Source of the DNA: Prolixibacteraceae bacterium UBA5740 | GTDB taxonomy: Bacteria; Bacteroidota; Bacteroidia; Bacteroidales; Prolixibacteraceae | Assembly (NCBI GenBank): GCA_002419285.1 | Contig: DIFU01000142.1 | Location: 52,632 to 99,009, forward strand | Direction: 5' to 3' | Length of the DNA stretch: 46,378 nucleotides | Part shown: positions 1-7,235 of the stretch, piece by piece | How positions within the stretch are numbered: position 1 is the first letter of the stretch | Layout of the letters: the number at the start of each line of letters is the position of its first letter | Position numbers and translations under genes: made by a program | Notes under the pieces: model-generated | The model's database searches: none | The model's input: the letters and a program-made list of their open reading frames with translations, nothing else | Told to the model about the DNA's origin: nothing

Positions 1-520
1 GGTTGACAAAGTCGGCAGGTGCCTTTTCGAGAAGCAAATGGCGAAGTTTGTCGATCCCTTCCCTGTGAAATGCATCGGTTGCAACATAATCGATCTTTAA
101 GCTGTCAAGTTGCGAGGTGATATTCATGTTTTCAGGATGCAGGTCTGATTTGTTGAAAACCACTATAAATGGAATTCCCCGCTTATGGAACGCTTCCATG
201 ATCGTCTGTTCATATTCTCCCCAGGTGGAATAATCAGTTACGATCACGCCAAGATCGGTGCGGTCGAAAACTGAATAGGTCCGTGAGATCCTTTGTTGTC
301 CCAATTCCCCAGTGTCATCAATTCCTGCAGTATCAATAAACAGGACTGGACCGAGTGGGAGAAGTTCCATGGGTTTTTCGACAGGGTCAGTGGTGGTGCC
401 TGCTATATCCGAAACTATGGAGACTTCCTGGTTGGTAAGGGCATTGAGAATGCTTGATTTCCCTGAATTTCTTCGGCCAAAAAGACCAATGTGTAGCCTG
501 AATGATTTAGGTGATTTCAT
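1..520 (-). CDS. hydF: [FeFe]-hydrogenase maturation GTPase HydF (partial, C-terminus beyond the left edge)
   Basis: HydF is the scaffold GTPase on which the diiron subcluster of [FeFe] hydrogenase is assembled before transfer to HydA. The visible 173 residues are the N-terminal Ras-like G domain. A P-loop GRRNSGKS lies at residues 15-22, a GTT switch I motif near 41-43, DTAG at 63-66 and NKSD at 123-126. The dimerisation and Fe-S domains with their Cys ligands would lie beyond base 1. The start is the ATG at 520-518. hydG, a TM1266-like gene and hydE in the same window make HydF much more likely than a generic Era/Der GTPase. It lies downstream of a strong palindromic terminator (581-610), so it probably has its own promoter or relies on read-through. 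Confidence 0.93.
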   Translation of the reverse strand, partial: MKSPKSFRLHIGLFGRRNSGKSSILNALTNQEVSIVSDIAGTTTDPVEKPMELLPLGPVLFIDTAGIDDTGELGQQRISRTYSVFDRTDLGVIVTDYSTWGEYEQTIMEAFHKRGIPFIVVFNKSDLHPENMNITSQLDSLKIDYVATDAFHREGIDKLRHLLLEKAPADFVN

Positions 521-580
521 ATGAGCATCTTTGTCCCGGAAATGTAGCCAATGATCAGGGAATATGGAACTATATGGTAA

Positions 581-610
581 AAAAAAGGTGTCTTCGAAGA
601 CACCTTTTTT
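581..610 (-). terminator. Perfect palindromic rho-independent terminator
   Basis: A 30-base perfect palindrome has an A-run on one side, a GGTGTC/GACACC stem, and a T-run on the other side, so it reads as a terminator on both strands. It sits 29 bases past the stop codon of the small Cys-rich gene and upstream of hydF on the same strand. It probably ends the Cys-rich transcript. Confidence 0.85.
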
Positions 611-638
611 GAATTGCTATCAGGCAATGAAAAATTCT

Positions 639-938
639 TTATTTCTTGTCACCGCAAGCTGCTTTTTCTGCTGTTCCACAAGCGGCTTTCTGTGCATCTG
701 TACATCCAGCTTTTGCTTCTGATTTTGTTTCAGCTTTATCACCACAGGCAGCACCTTTTGCACTTTTCTTTTCAGCCTTCTTGGTGGTGGCTTTTTCCTT
801 TTCTGCTTCCATTGAAGTGTTGTCGTCAGCAACAATTGTTACTTTCGCTTTTTCTTCAACAACTACACTTGCGCTTGCGCTGCTAATCGAAAATCCATAT
901 ACGGCTACGATTGCTAATACTAATAATAATTTTTTCAT
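639..938 (-). CDS. Small exported low-complexity protein with spaced cysteines
   Basis: A 99-residue protein of no family I can name. Residues 1-23 form a clear Sec signal peptide (MKK, hydrophobic core, SASA). The middle is rich in Lys, Glu and Ala and probably helical or disordered. The last 38 residues hold four cysteines spaced C-x13-C-x7-C-x7-C, three of them in repeats of the form AACG. Even spacing suggests metal or thiol chemistry in the periplasm or at the surface, but this is inference. It is divergent from the histidine kinase gene with 128 bases between them, has a TATATTTG promoter box upstream (971-978) and a strong terminator behind it. Reading frames on the other strand over the same bases are shadows. 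Confidence 0.8.
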   Translation of the reverse strand: MKKLLLVLAIVAVYGFSISSASASVVVEEKAKVTIVADDNTSMEAEKEKATTKKAEKKSAKGAACGDKAETKSEAKAGCTDAQKAACGTAEKAACGDKK

Positions 939-970
939 GGTTATTCAATTTTTAAATTTGACTTCTGTCA

Positions 971-978
971 CAAATATA
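971..978 (-). promoter_or_regulatory. Bacteroidetes-type -7 box for the Cys-rich gene
   Basis: TATATTTG on the minus strand matches the TAnnTTTG consensus of the Bacteroidota primary sigma factor, 32 bases before the start codon. No clear TTTG -33 element is seen at the usual distance, only an AT-rich TTTATTT. Confidence 0.5.
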
Positions 979-1034
979 TCTGGAATCATTCTAAATAAAT
1001 GTTATACCGATGTTAACGCGATGTTAAAGTGGAG

Positions 1035-1062
1035 TTGCAGGTATTTTATTTCTCTAATTTTG
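1035..1062 (+). promoter_or_regulatory. Bacteroidetes-type promoter of the histidine kinase gene
   Basis: TTG at 1035-1037 and TAATTTTG at 1055-1062 are spaced as expected for -33/-7 elements. The transcription start would fall at about 1067-1069, on the GTG start codon itself, so the mRNA may be leaderless or nearly so. Confidence 0.5.
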
Positions 1063-1066
1063 GCGG

Positions 1067-2332
1067 GTGCGTAAAACACTACGAAAATATTTGGTTTGGA
1101 TTACACTGATTTTCTTGTTGGTTCTGATGTTTTTTCAGATCCGATGGATGGTGTATTCTATACGTTTTCAGGAGAGGATTTTTCAAAATAGTATCAATCT
1201 GGCATTAGGGAAAACCATTGCAGGCCTTAATAACGATCAGTATGTATGCGACCTGATGCGTGACTGCATGCGATGCGATACACTGAGCCTCGATGACCAG
1301 TTGCTTTCGCATGGAATCTGGGACAAAATCCATCAGTCGATAGATGACGAGCTGGCGGCCTTTGATGTACATGTTGATTTTGATCTTTTCATCACGCGAG
1401 ACAATCAGGATACACTGCAGGCAGGTACCCTGATCAATAAACCAAAATCAGTTTATTACACCCAGAGTTTACAGGAAATTTTGCAGACAAACGGATATGA
1501 GCTTGTTGTCAGCGTTTCCGGAAGGACCATGTTCCTTCCACGAGAGGCAGCACTAATGCTCGGATCGTCAGTGTTATTGATCCTGCTGATCTTTGTTTCT
1601 CTTTTGCAAATGGTGCGGTTATATAAAAATGAGCTACAGCTTCTTGCAAATATCCGGGATCTGATCAACAACATTACCCATGAGTTCAAGACCCCAATGT
1701 CTTCCATTGCATTGGCCGCAAACCTGATTCGTAAGGGAAGGTTTGCCGATCAGCCTGAAAAGCTACAGGAGTATGCCGGGCTGATTGTCAACGAAAACCA
1801 GAAGCTACTGAGACAAGTCGATAGTCTCCTTGATCTGGCAGCCATCGAGTGGGATGAGTTTGAATACCGTAAGGAATTGGTCGGGCTGAACGAACTTGCA
1901 CTCAGTGCGGCCCATTCAATTCAGCTGTTAGTTGAAGAGAAAGAAGGAGTTCTCGAAATCGATCTGAAAGCTGAAAGTGATAACCTTATTGCCGACAAAG
2001 TGCACATTACAAATGCAATATTGAACCTGTTGACCAATGCAGTGAAGTATTCAGGCAAGAATCCACAAATCACCTTGCGATCATATAATCGTGATGGTAA
2101 GGTCATTTTGGAAGTTTCTGATCATGGTGCTGGAATACCATTAAAATACCAGCGGTTTATTTTTGATAAGTATTTCAGGGTTCCGACTGGTGATGTTCAT
2201 GATATCAAAGGGTTTGGAATAGGATTGTCATATGTGAAAAGTGTAGTCGAAGCACACGGTGGCAAAGTTACTTTAGTCAGTGATCCCGGTAAAGGGAGTA
2301 GCTTTTTTCTTACATTCGGACAGCAGGTTTAG
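1067..2332 (+). CDS. Sensor histidine kinase (RprX-like)
   Basis: A 421-residue membrane histidine kinase, the sensor of a two-component system with the next gene. TM1 spans about residues 8-30, a periplasmic domain about 31-160, TM2 about 161-184. The phospho-acceptor is His205 in THEFKTP. The ATPase part has an N box (near 316-327), G1 SDHGAGIP (351-358), an F box (KYF) and G2 GFGIGLSYV (382-390). The periplasmic loop holds Cys61, Cys67 and Cys70 (C-x5-C-x2-C), which is unusual for a sensor loop and may bind metal or sense redox state. GTG at 1067 is the only start that keeps TM1 intact. Overall layout resembles Bacteroides RprX, but the ligand is unknown. Confidence 0.93.
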   Translation: MRKTLRKYLVWITLIFLLVLMFFQIRWMVYSIRFQERIFQNSINLALGKTIAGLNNDQYVCDLMRDCMRCDTLSLDDQLLSHGIWDKIHQSIDDELAAFDVHVDFDLFITRDNQDTLQAGTLINKPKSVYYTQSLQEILQTNGYELVVSVSGRTMFLPREAALMLGSSVLLILLIFVSLLQMVRLYKNELQLLANIRDLINNITHEFKTPMSSIALAANLIRKGRFADQPEKLQEYAGLIVNENQKLLRQVDSLLDLAAIEWDEFEYRKELVGLNELALSAAHSIQLLVEEKEGVLEIDLKAESDNLIADKVHITNAILNLLTNAVKYSGKNPQITLRSYNRDGKVILEVSDHGAGIPLKYQRFIFDKYFRVPTGDVHDIKGFGIGLSYVKSVVEAHGGKVTLVSDPGKGSSFFLTFGQQV

Positions 2333-2355
2333 CTGAAAGTGACAAAAGAGAAAAT

Positions 2356-3051
2356 ATGAATGAACGAAAAATCCATATACTGTTAGCTGAGGATGACCTG
2401 AACCTGGGTTTCCTTCTGACAGAATTTCTGGAGAGCCACGGTTATCAGGTTAAACTATATCGAGACGGAGAATCGGCCTTGAAGGGGTTTAAATCAGTAG
2501 GATTTAATTTCTGTATCCTTGATGTGATGCTTCCGAAGATGGATGGCTTTACATTGGCAAGAAATATTAAGGATTTGATGCCGGGAATTCCGGTCATATT
2601 CTTGACTGCCAGATCAATGAAGGCCGATAAGCTGAGAGGTTACGATTTGGGTGCTGACGATTACATTACCAAGCCTTTTGACGAGGATGAACTTCTGTGC
2701 AGGATTAAGGCTGTCATGAATCGCACCGATTTAGATATTTCCAATAATCAGACATACCGAATCGGGAAGTATGAGTTTGACATGGAGAATCTTGCCCTCA
2801 AGATTGGAGATGAGATCCGACGCCTGACAAGCAGAGAAGCGGAGGTGCTGCATCTGTTGTGCAATTCGAAGAATAATATTGTCAAGCGGGAACAGCTGCT
2901 TACCTCCATATGGGGTGAAAACGATTATTTTGCCGGCCGTAGTCTTGATGTCTTTATATCAAAACTTCGGAAGTATTTTGCTGCAGATCCAACCGTCAGG
3001 ATCGAAAACATTCCTAAAGTGGGTTTTCTTCTTTCATGCTCAGATAATTGA
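2356..3051 (+). CDS. OmpR/PhoB-family response regulator (RprY-like)
   Basis: A 231-residue regulator, 23 bases downstream of the kinase gene and surely co-transcribed. The receiver domain (residues about 6-120) has the acidic pair Asp13/Asp14, phosphorylation site Asp56 in LDVMLP, Thr84 and Lys106 (TKPF). The C-terminal winged-helix domain (about 135-228) shows LTSREAEVL and a recognition-helix region around residue 200 (RSLDVFISKLRKYF). It should bind DNA as a dimer when phosphorylated. The divergent Cys-rich gene is the obvious first candidate target, which is inference. It converges on hydG, with 37 bases between the two stop codons. Confidence 0.95.
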   Translation: MNERKIHILLAEDDLNLGFLLTEFLESHGYQVKLYRDGESALKGFKSVGFNFCILDVMLPKMDGFTLARNIKDLMPGIPVIFLTARSMKADKLRGYDLGADDYITKPFDEDELLCRIKAVMNRTDLDISNNQTYRIGKYEFDMENLALKIGDEIRRLTSREAEVLHLLCNSKNNIVKREQLLTSIWGENDYFAGRSLDVFISKLRKYFAADPTVRIENIPKVGFLLSCSDN

Positions 3052-3088
3052 TGATTTGTCAGGACTTCAATGTGACTTTCAAACTCTT

Positions 3089-4486
3089 TTAGCAATATAC
3101 GTCATCACGTCCCTCATTAACCCTTTTAACCAGCTTTTCAGCCCTGTCACGGGCAATTCCACTCATTCCGGCAATGGTTTCGGCAATAAGTTTGTCACCT
3201 ATTTTGCGTGTCTGTTCTGATGCAAAATTTCGTAAATATTCCCTGAAGGTACTGAGTGCATTGGGATCACAGTGAAGTTTGATGTCTCCGGGTTTTGCCA
3301 AATCCATAAAGTCCCTGCCAGTCCTGCCTAATCGGTAACAAGCAGTACAAAATGAAGGAATGTATCCCATGGAGGCAACATCCCGAATCACCTCATCCAA
3401 GGACCGATGGTCTCCCAGGCTGAATTGACTTGCTTCATCCTCTTCTGTTTCATGAGTGTAGCCACCCGGATTGGTACGGCTTCCGGCAGAGATTTGGCTA
3501 ACGCCCAAGGCAAAAGTGTCGCGGCGCATTTGGGCTGTTTCCCTCGTTGACATGATGATACCTGTATATGGTACCGCAAGGCGAAGTATAGCCACAATTT
3601 TCCTGAATTCGATATCTGATACGGCATGTGGTGGGTGGGATGCAATATCACTGCCGGTAGCTGGTTCGAGCCGTGGGACACTTAAGGTATGAGGCCCTAT
3701 GCCATAAACCTTTTCAAGCTCCCGGATATGCTGCATCAGTGCCAGCATCTCAAAACGGTAGTCGAACAAACCAAAAAGAACACCAATTCCCACATCGTCA
3801 ATTCCGGCTTCCATGGCACGATGAGGTGCGGTGATCCTGAAATCATAGTTTTTCTTTTTGCCACCGGTATGCATTTTTGCATAGGTTTCGCGATGATAAG
3901 TTTCCTGGAATATCTGGTATGTGCCAATTTTTTCATTTTTCAGAAGCTTGAATTCGTCAACATCCAGGGGGGCGACATTTACATTGACCCTTCTGATCTC
4001 TCCATGCTCTGACTTGACATCATAAATGGTTTTTATCGAATTCAAGACATAGGAAAATCCTTCCTTGGGATAACTTTCACCCGCCACCAGCAAAATTCTT
4101 TTGTGGCCCTGCGAAATCAGGTTATTCACTTCATTGGCAATTTCATGCTGGGTAAGAGACCTTCTGACAATGTCTTTGTTGGTGGCCCTGAAAGCACAAT
4201 AAAGACACTCATTCGCACAAAGATTGGAGATGTACAAGGGCGCAAACAGTACAAGTCTTTTACCGTAAATGGTGTCCTTTACATAGTTTGCCTCTGTGAA
4301 AAGTTCATTTAATAATTCAGGATCACTGATTCCTGTAAGGGCAGCCACTTCCTCAGGATCCAGTCCTTTCATCTCGCGGGCTTTTGCCAGAATCTCACGT
4401 ATACGGGTAGCTTCAGTTCTTTTGTTGGCTTCAAGTATCGCAGAAATCTGCGATTCATGGATGAAATTTTCGGTATAGATACTCAT
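3089..4486 (-). CDS. hydG: [FeFe]-hydrogenase maturase HydG (radical SAM tyrosine lyase)
   Basis: HydG cleaves tyrosine to make the CO and cyanide ligands of the H-cluster. The 465-residue protein has the radical-SAM CX3CX2C motif at Cys90, Cys94 and Cys97. It also has the HydG-specific C-terminal motif CX2CX22C at Cys380, Cys383 and Cys406, which binds the second Fe-S cluster with the dangler iron. That second motif separates HydG from the related ThiH. The length is normal for the family. The start is the ATG at 4486-4484; the upstream TM1266-like gene overlaps it by 32 bases, so the two are translationally coupled on one transcript. Confidence 0.97.
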   Translation of the reverse strand: MSIYTENFIHESQISAILEANKRTEATRIREILAKAREMKGLDPEEVAALTGISDPELLNELFTEANYVKDTIYGKRLVLFAPLYISNLCANECLYCAFRATNKDIVRRSLTQHEIANEVNNLISQGHKRILLVAGESYPKEGFSYVLNSIKTIYDVKSEHGEIRRVNVNVAPLDVDEFKLLKNEKIGTYQIFQETYHRETYAKMHTGGKKKNYDFRITAPHRAMEAGIDDVGIGVLFGLFDYRFEMLALMQHIRELEKVYGIGPHTLSVPRLEPATGSDIASHPPHAVSDIEFRKIVAILRLAVPYTGIIMSTRETAQMRRDTFALGVSQISAGSRTNPGGYTHETEEDEASQFSLGDHRSLDEVIRDVASMGYIPSFCTACYRLGRTGRDFMDLAKPGDIKLHCDPNALSTFREYLRNFASEQTRKIGDKLIAETIAGMSGIARDRAEKLVKRVNEGRDDVYC

Positions 4487-4745
4487 GATAAAGGTTGTTA
4501 AATTTTTGCCAATCCTGATTCGACACTAACTCCTGGGATATTTCCCAGTCGTCAGAAAGGGAATTAAGTCCCTCCGTGTTGACATCCACAAAAATTGTAA
4601 TGATGGATGCCTTTCCTTTGGCATGGTAGATACCAGCACGCGCAATTATGAAATTTGAAAATTCATGGTTGATCAGGTTCACTGTGCGTGCTGACTCTTC
4701 CCTGTTTTCAAGGATGATGCCAACAAAGCCTCTCTTCTGGACGTG
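4455..4745 (-). CDS. TM1266-like iron-only hydrogenase system regulator (start codon unclear)
   Basis: A small ACT/NikR-C-like protein of the TM1266 family, which accompanies hydE, hydF and hydG in many genomes. Recognisable features are KRGFVGIILENRE at the front, then a VNLIN helix, IIARAGIYH and IITIFVD. The frame is open from 4745 down to the stop at 4457-4455, but the conserved front half has no ATG, GTG or TTG: an in-frame TGA lies at 4748-4746 and the first possible start is GTG at 4682, which would remove about 20 conserved residues. A GTG in another frame (4749-4747) would fit after loss of one C. Either a frameshift, a sequence error or a non-standard start. The C-terminal third is unlike the usual family ending. 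Confidence 0.7.
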   Translation of the reverse strand, partial: HVQKRGFVGIILENREESARTVNLINHEFSNFIIARAGIYHAKGKASIITIFVDVNTEGLNSLSDDWEISQELVSNQDWQKFNNLYHEYLYRKFHP

Positions 4746-4748
4746 TCA

Positions 4749-4756
4749 CAAAGTTA
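4749..4756 (-). promoter_or_regulatory. Candidate -7 box for the TM1266-like/hydG transcript
   Basis: TAACTTTG on the minus strand fits TAnnTTTG. The predicted transcription start (about 4743) falls just inside the open frame of the TM1266-like gene. That would make the message leaderless and rules out the upstream out-of-frame GTG as its start. Confidence 0.4.
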
Positions 4757-4785
4757 TTGTTGTTTCATGGCAAATTATATGATAG

Positions 4786-4804
4786 ATGTTCTGTTATGCA
4801 ACAT
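4786..4804. promoter_or_regulatory. Inverted repeat in the divergent hyd promoter region
   Basis: ATGTT-N9-AACAT, with an inner TGTT-N4-AACA, lies midway between the hydG and hydE transcription units. The symmetry and size resemble sites of CRP/FNR-type regulators, which would suit an oxygen-sensitive pathway. No regulator gene of that class is in the window, so the assignment is inference. Confidence 0.35.
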
Positions 4805-4856
4805 TATATAAGTGGGAACACCAGTAAAAAGTCAGGATCAGAACCTGATTATTTCA

Positions 4857-4864
4857 TAAATTTG
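4857..4864 (+). promoter_or_regulatory. Bacteroidetes-type -7 box for hydE
   Basis: TAAATTTG lies 19 bases before the GTG start of hydE, so the leader would be about a dozen bases. This supports the GTG at 4884. A short inverted repeat TCAGG-N7-CCTGA (4832-4848) sits just upstream, where an operator could be. Confidence 0.5.
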
Positions 4865-4883
4865 ATCCCTTAAATATTCATCA

Positions 4884-5972
4884 GTGGATAGATCAGAGAT
4901 CATAAACTTATTAAGTGCATCCGGTTCTGAGAAAGAAAAACTTTTCAAGCGGGCCAGGGAAATTCGTGACTTTACGGTTGGCAATAAGGTATATTTCAGA
5001 GGACTGATTGAGTTTTCAAACATTTGTTCCAAGAATTGCCTCTACTGTGGAATTCGAAAAAGTAACAGCAAGGTGGTAAGGTATGAACTCAATGATAGTG
5101 AGATACTGGATGCTTGCCGTTTCGCCTGGGAAAACAGGTTTGCTTCAGTGGTGTTACAGTCAGGAGAACTTTCCTCTTCCAGTTTCGTCAGGCGTGTTGA
5201 CCGTCTGCTAAAAGATATCAAGACACTTTCAGGGAACGAGTTGGGGATTACGCTCAGTTGTGGGGAACAAACCAAAGATACTTATCGTCGCTGGTATGAA
5301 AGTGGAGCCCATCGTTATCTTCTTCGAGTAGAAGCGACAAACCGTATTCTGTATGAAAAAATCCATCCCGGTAACAAACTGCATTCTTTTGAAAGACGTA
5401 TTCAAGCATTGAATGACCTCAGGGATACCGGTTATCAAGTGGGTACAGGGGTGATGATCGGTTTGCCTTTTCAGACTTTGGATGATTTGGCCGGAGACCT
5501 TCTGTTCTTCAGGGATCTTGATATAGATATGTGCGGGATGGGACCTTATATAGAACATGAGGATACTCCACTGTATGGGTTTCGACATTTGTTGTCGCCT
5601 CGCCGTGAACGTTTTGATCTGGCTTTGAAAATGATAGCAGTGCTTAGAGTTTTAATGCCCGACATCAATATTGCCGCCGCAACCGCATTACAGGCAATAG
5701 ACCCGGCAGGGAGAGAAAAAGCCGTGGCTATTGGCGCTAACGTGATTATGCCCAATCTAACTCCATTGGCACATCGAAAGGATTATTTATTATACGATGA
5801 CAAACCTTGTCTGGATGAAGATGCAGAGCTATGCAGGCAATGCCTGGAAGCCCGGATTCATTTGGCTGGAAGTGAAATCGGATATGGTGAATGGGGTGAT
5901 TCAAAACATTTCGCAATTCGGCATTCAGGCGGTGATCACCCTGATTCTGAGTCTAAGTTCAAGCCGTCGTAA
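4884..5972 (+). CDS. hydE: [FeFe]-hydrogenase maturase HydE (radical SAM)
   Basis: HydE acts on the iron-cysteine synthon made by HydG while the diiron subcluster is built. The 362-residue protein has the radical-SAM motif CX3CX2C at Cys48, Cys52 and Cys55 inside the typical FRGLIEFSN...CLYCGIR context. Near the C-terminus it also keeps CX7CX2C at Cys309, Cys317 and Cys320, the optional second cluster site seen in Thermotoga HydE. The start is GTG at 4884; no ATG exists upstream before an in-frame stop. It is divergent from hydG. Its last 48 bases overlap the convergent GATE-domain gene. Confidence 0.95.
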   Translation: MDRSEIINLLSASGSEKEKLFKRAREIRDFTVGNKVYFRGLIEFSNICSKNCLYCGIRKSNSKVVRYELNDSEILDACRFAWENRFASVVLQSGELSSSSFVRRVDRLLKDIKTLSGNELGITLSCGEQTKDTYRRWYESGAHRYLLRVEATNRILYEKIHPGNKLHSFERRIQALNDLRDTGYQVGTGVMIGLPFQTLDDLAGDLLFFRDLDIDMCGMGPYIEHEDTPLYGFRHLLSPRRERFDLALKMIAVLRVLMPDINIAAATALQAIDPAGREKAVAIGANVIMPNLTPLAHRKDYLLYDDKPCLDEDAELCRQCLEARIHLAGSEIGYGEWGDSKHFAIRHSGGDHPDSESKFKPS

Positions 5973-6881
5973 CCAAACTGTCGCAACAGCGATAACAAAG
6001 CGCGGAAATATCAGCCAGGGAATGCTGAATCCTACTGCAGCAAAAAGGAGGGTGTCCTCCAATTGTGAATGGGAAATGGCAATATGGTGGTTTAAAAGAT
6101 CTGCTTCGCTGCGCGAAAGATGTCCTTCAGACGATTGCCCGATCATTACCGCACCCCCGTATGATAATCCCAGGGTATATGCTACCAGCCACAGAAAGCC
6201 CGTATTTCGGGGTAATCCCATGATCGTCAGTAATGGGTGGAATGGGCTGACCAGCCATTTGAGTATGCCCAGTTCCTGTAATAATTTTTGGAAGATTAAA
6301 AGCAAGTTAACGAGCACTACAATCTTAATCGATGTTATGGTGATAGATTTCAGCCAATTAAAAAAATCGGGGATAAGACCCTCCCTTGATAAAGTTGCCC
6401 CTGCCTTGATCGTGCCTTCGATTCCCGGTAGAATCTGATTAAGAATCCAGGCAGCCAGAAAACTGGCAAATATCCTTAGTGATACCATACGGATGGCTGA
6501 TGATCCTGTTTTCTTCTGAATTCCGGATTCCACAATGAGTGCGTGTGCAATCAAACACATATTGGCAAGAATGATCCCTTCCCTGACTGGCATGTCAAGG
6601 GTTGCCATCACTGCAATAACAGAATAGATGTTGGTAAAGAAACTCGTAATGAGGATTACAGAAGCATTCCCTGATAATCCGATCAGATTAAACAGTGGTT
6701 CCGTCAGTTGTGCTATCCAATCGAGAATCCTCAGATAATCTAGCAGGAAAACCCCAAATGCAATCGGTATGGTCAGTTTTAAAAGCCAGATGGCTGTTTT
6801 CATGCCCTGTGGAAGTGATTGCCGGATTACCCTCTTGAGGATCAATCTTGATTGTCTGAAAAAATGGAAAATTCTCTTCAT
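5925..6881 (-). CDS. Nucleoside-recognition (GATE) domain membrane protein
   Basis: About 318 residues with eight or so hydrophobic segments and two GATE-type repeats, one near TNIYSVIAVMATLDM and ANMCLIAHALIVES, the second near LSYGGAVMIGQSSEG and HHIAISHSQLEDT. Family members (SpmA/SpmB, YjiH, FeoB gates) are thought to form transport pores; the substrate here is unknown. The start is taken as ATG at 6881; a GTG at 6905 would add eight residues. The gene converges on hydE and their 3' ends overlap by 48 bases. Whether it serves hydrogenase maturation, for example in metal or small-molecule movement, cannot be told from sequence. Confidence 0.82.
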   Translation of the reverse strand: MKRIFHFFRQSRLILKRVIRQSLPQGMKTAIWLLKLTIPIAFGVFLLDYLRILDWIAQLTEPLFNLIGLSGNASVILITSFFTNIYSVIAVMATLDMPVREGIILANMCLIAHALIVESGIQKKTGSSAIRMVSLRIFASFLAAWILNQILPGIEGTIKAGATLSREGLIPDFFNWLKSITITSIKIVVLVNLLLIFQKLLQELGILKWLVSPFHPLLTIMGLPRNTGFLWLVAYTLGLSYGGAVMIGQSSEGHLSRSEADLLNHHIAISHSQLEDTLLFAAVGFSIPWLIFPRFVIAVATVWLRRLELRLRIRVITA

Positions 6882-7235
6882 CGGGCGTCCTGATTTTTGG
6901 CCCACAAATTTTGCAAAAAAATGGTTACAGATATATCCTGCCTTCGTGAATCTTTGCTTGTCAGGTCGGATTCGGTCAAAACAATTTTGTTTTATGTGTT
7001 GTTACAACATCTGGCCGTATAACTTGTCATTGGGTGATGATCGATCATGGTTTTTCATTTTACGAAATACCTGGGTTGCCTGATAGCAGTTTGCTGCTCT
7101 GTTTTCTGTGGCCTGTATGCATGTTGTTCCTGATTGAATCTTTAATTAAAAGATTTTGAAAAGAAGATCCTGTTGAGGTATTTGACAGAAACGGAAATGC
7201 CAAAGAAATTATAGAACCTTTAAATGTAGCTGATT
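6882..7235. other. Intergenic region without a recognisable gene
   Basis: About 350 bases between the GATE-domain gene and the TonB-dependent receptor, both reading away from it. No start-to-stop frame here looks coding, and no tRNA or riboswitch core is visible. It must hold the two divergent promoters. A TTTGACAG at about 7181 could be a -33 element, but no good TAnnTTTG follows it. Confidence 0.6.

Noticed and set aside
614..1074. Plus-strand frames of 90 and 142 residues over the small Cys-rich gene
   Set aside because: They are shadows of the minus-strand gene, which has a signal peptide, a promoter box and a terminator.
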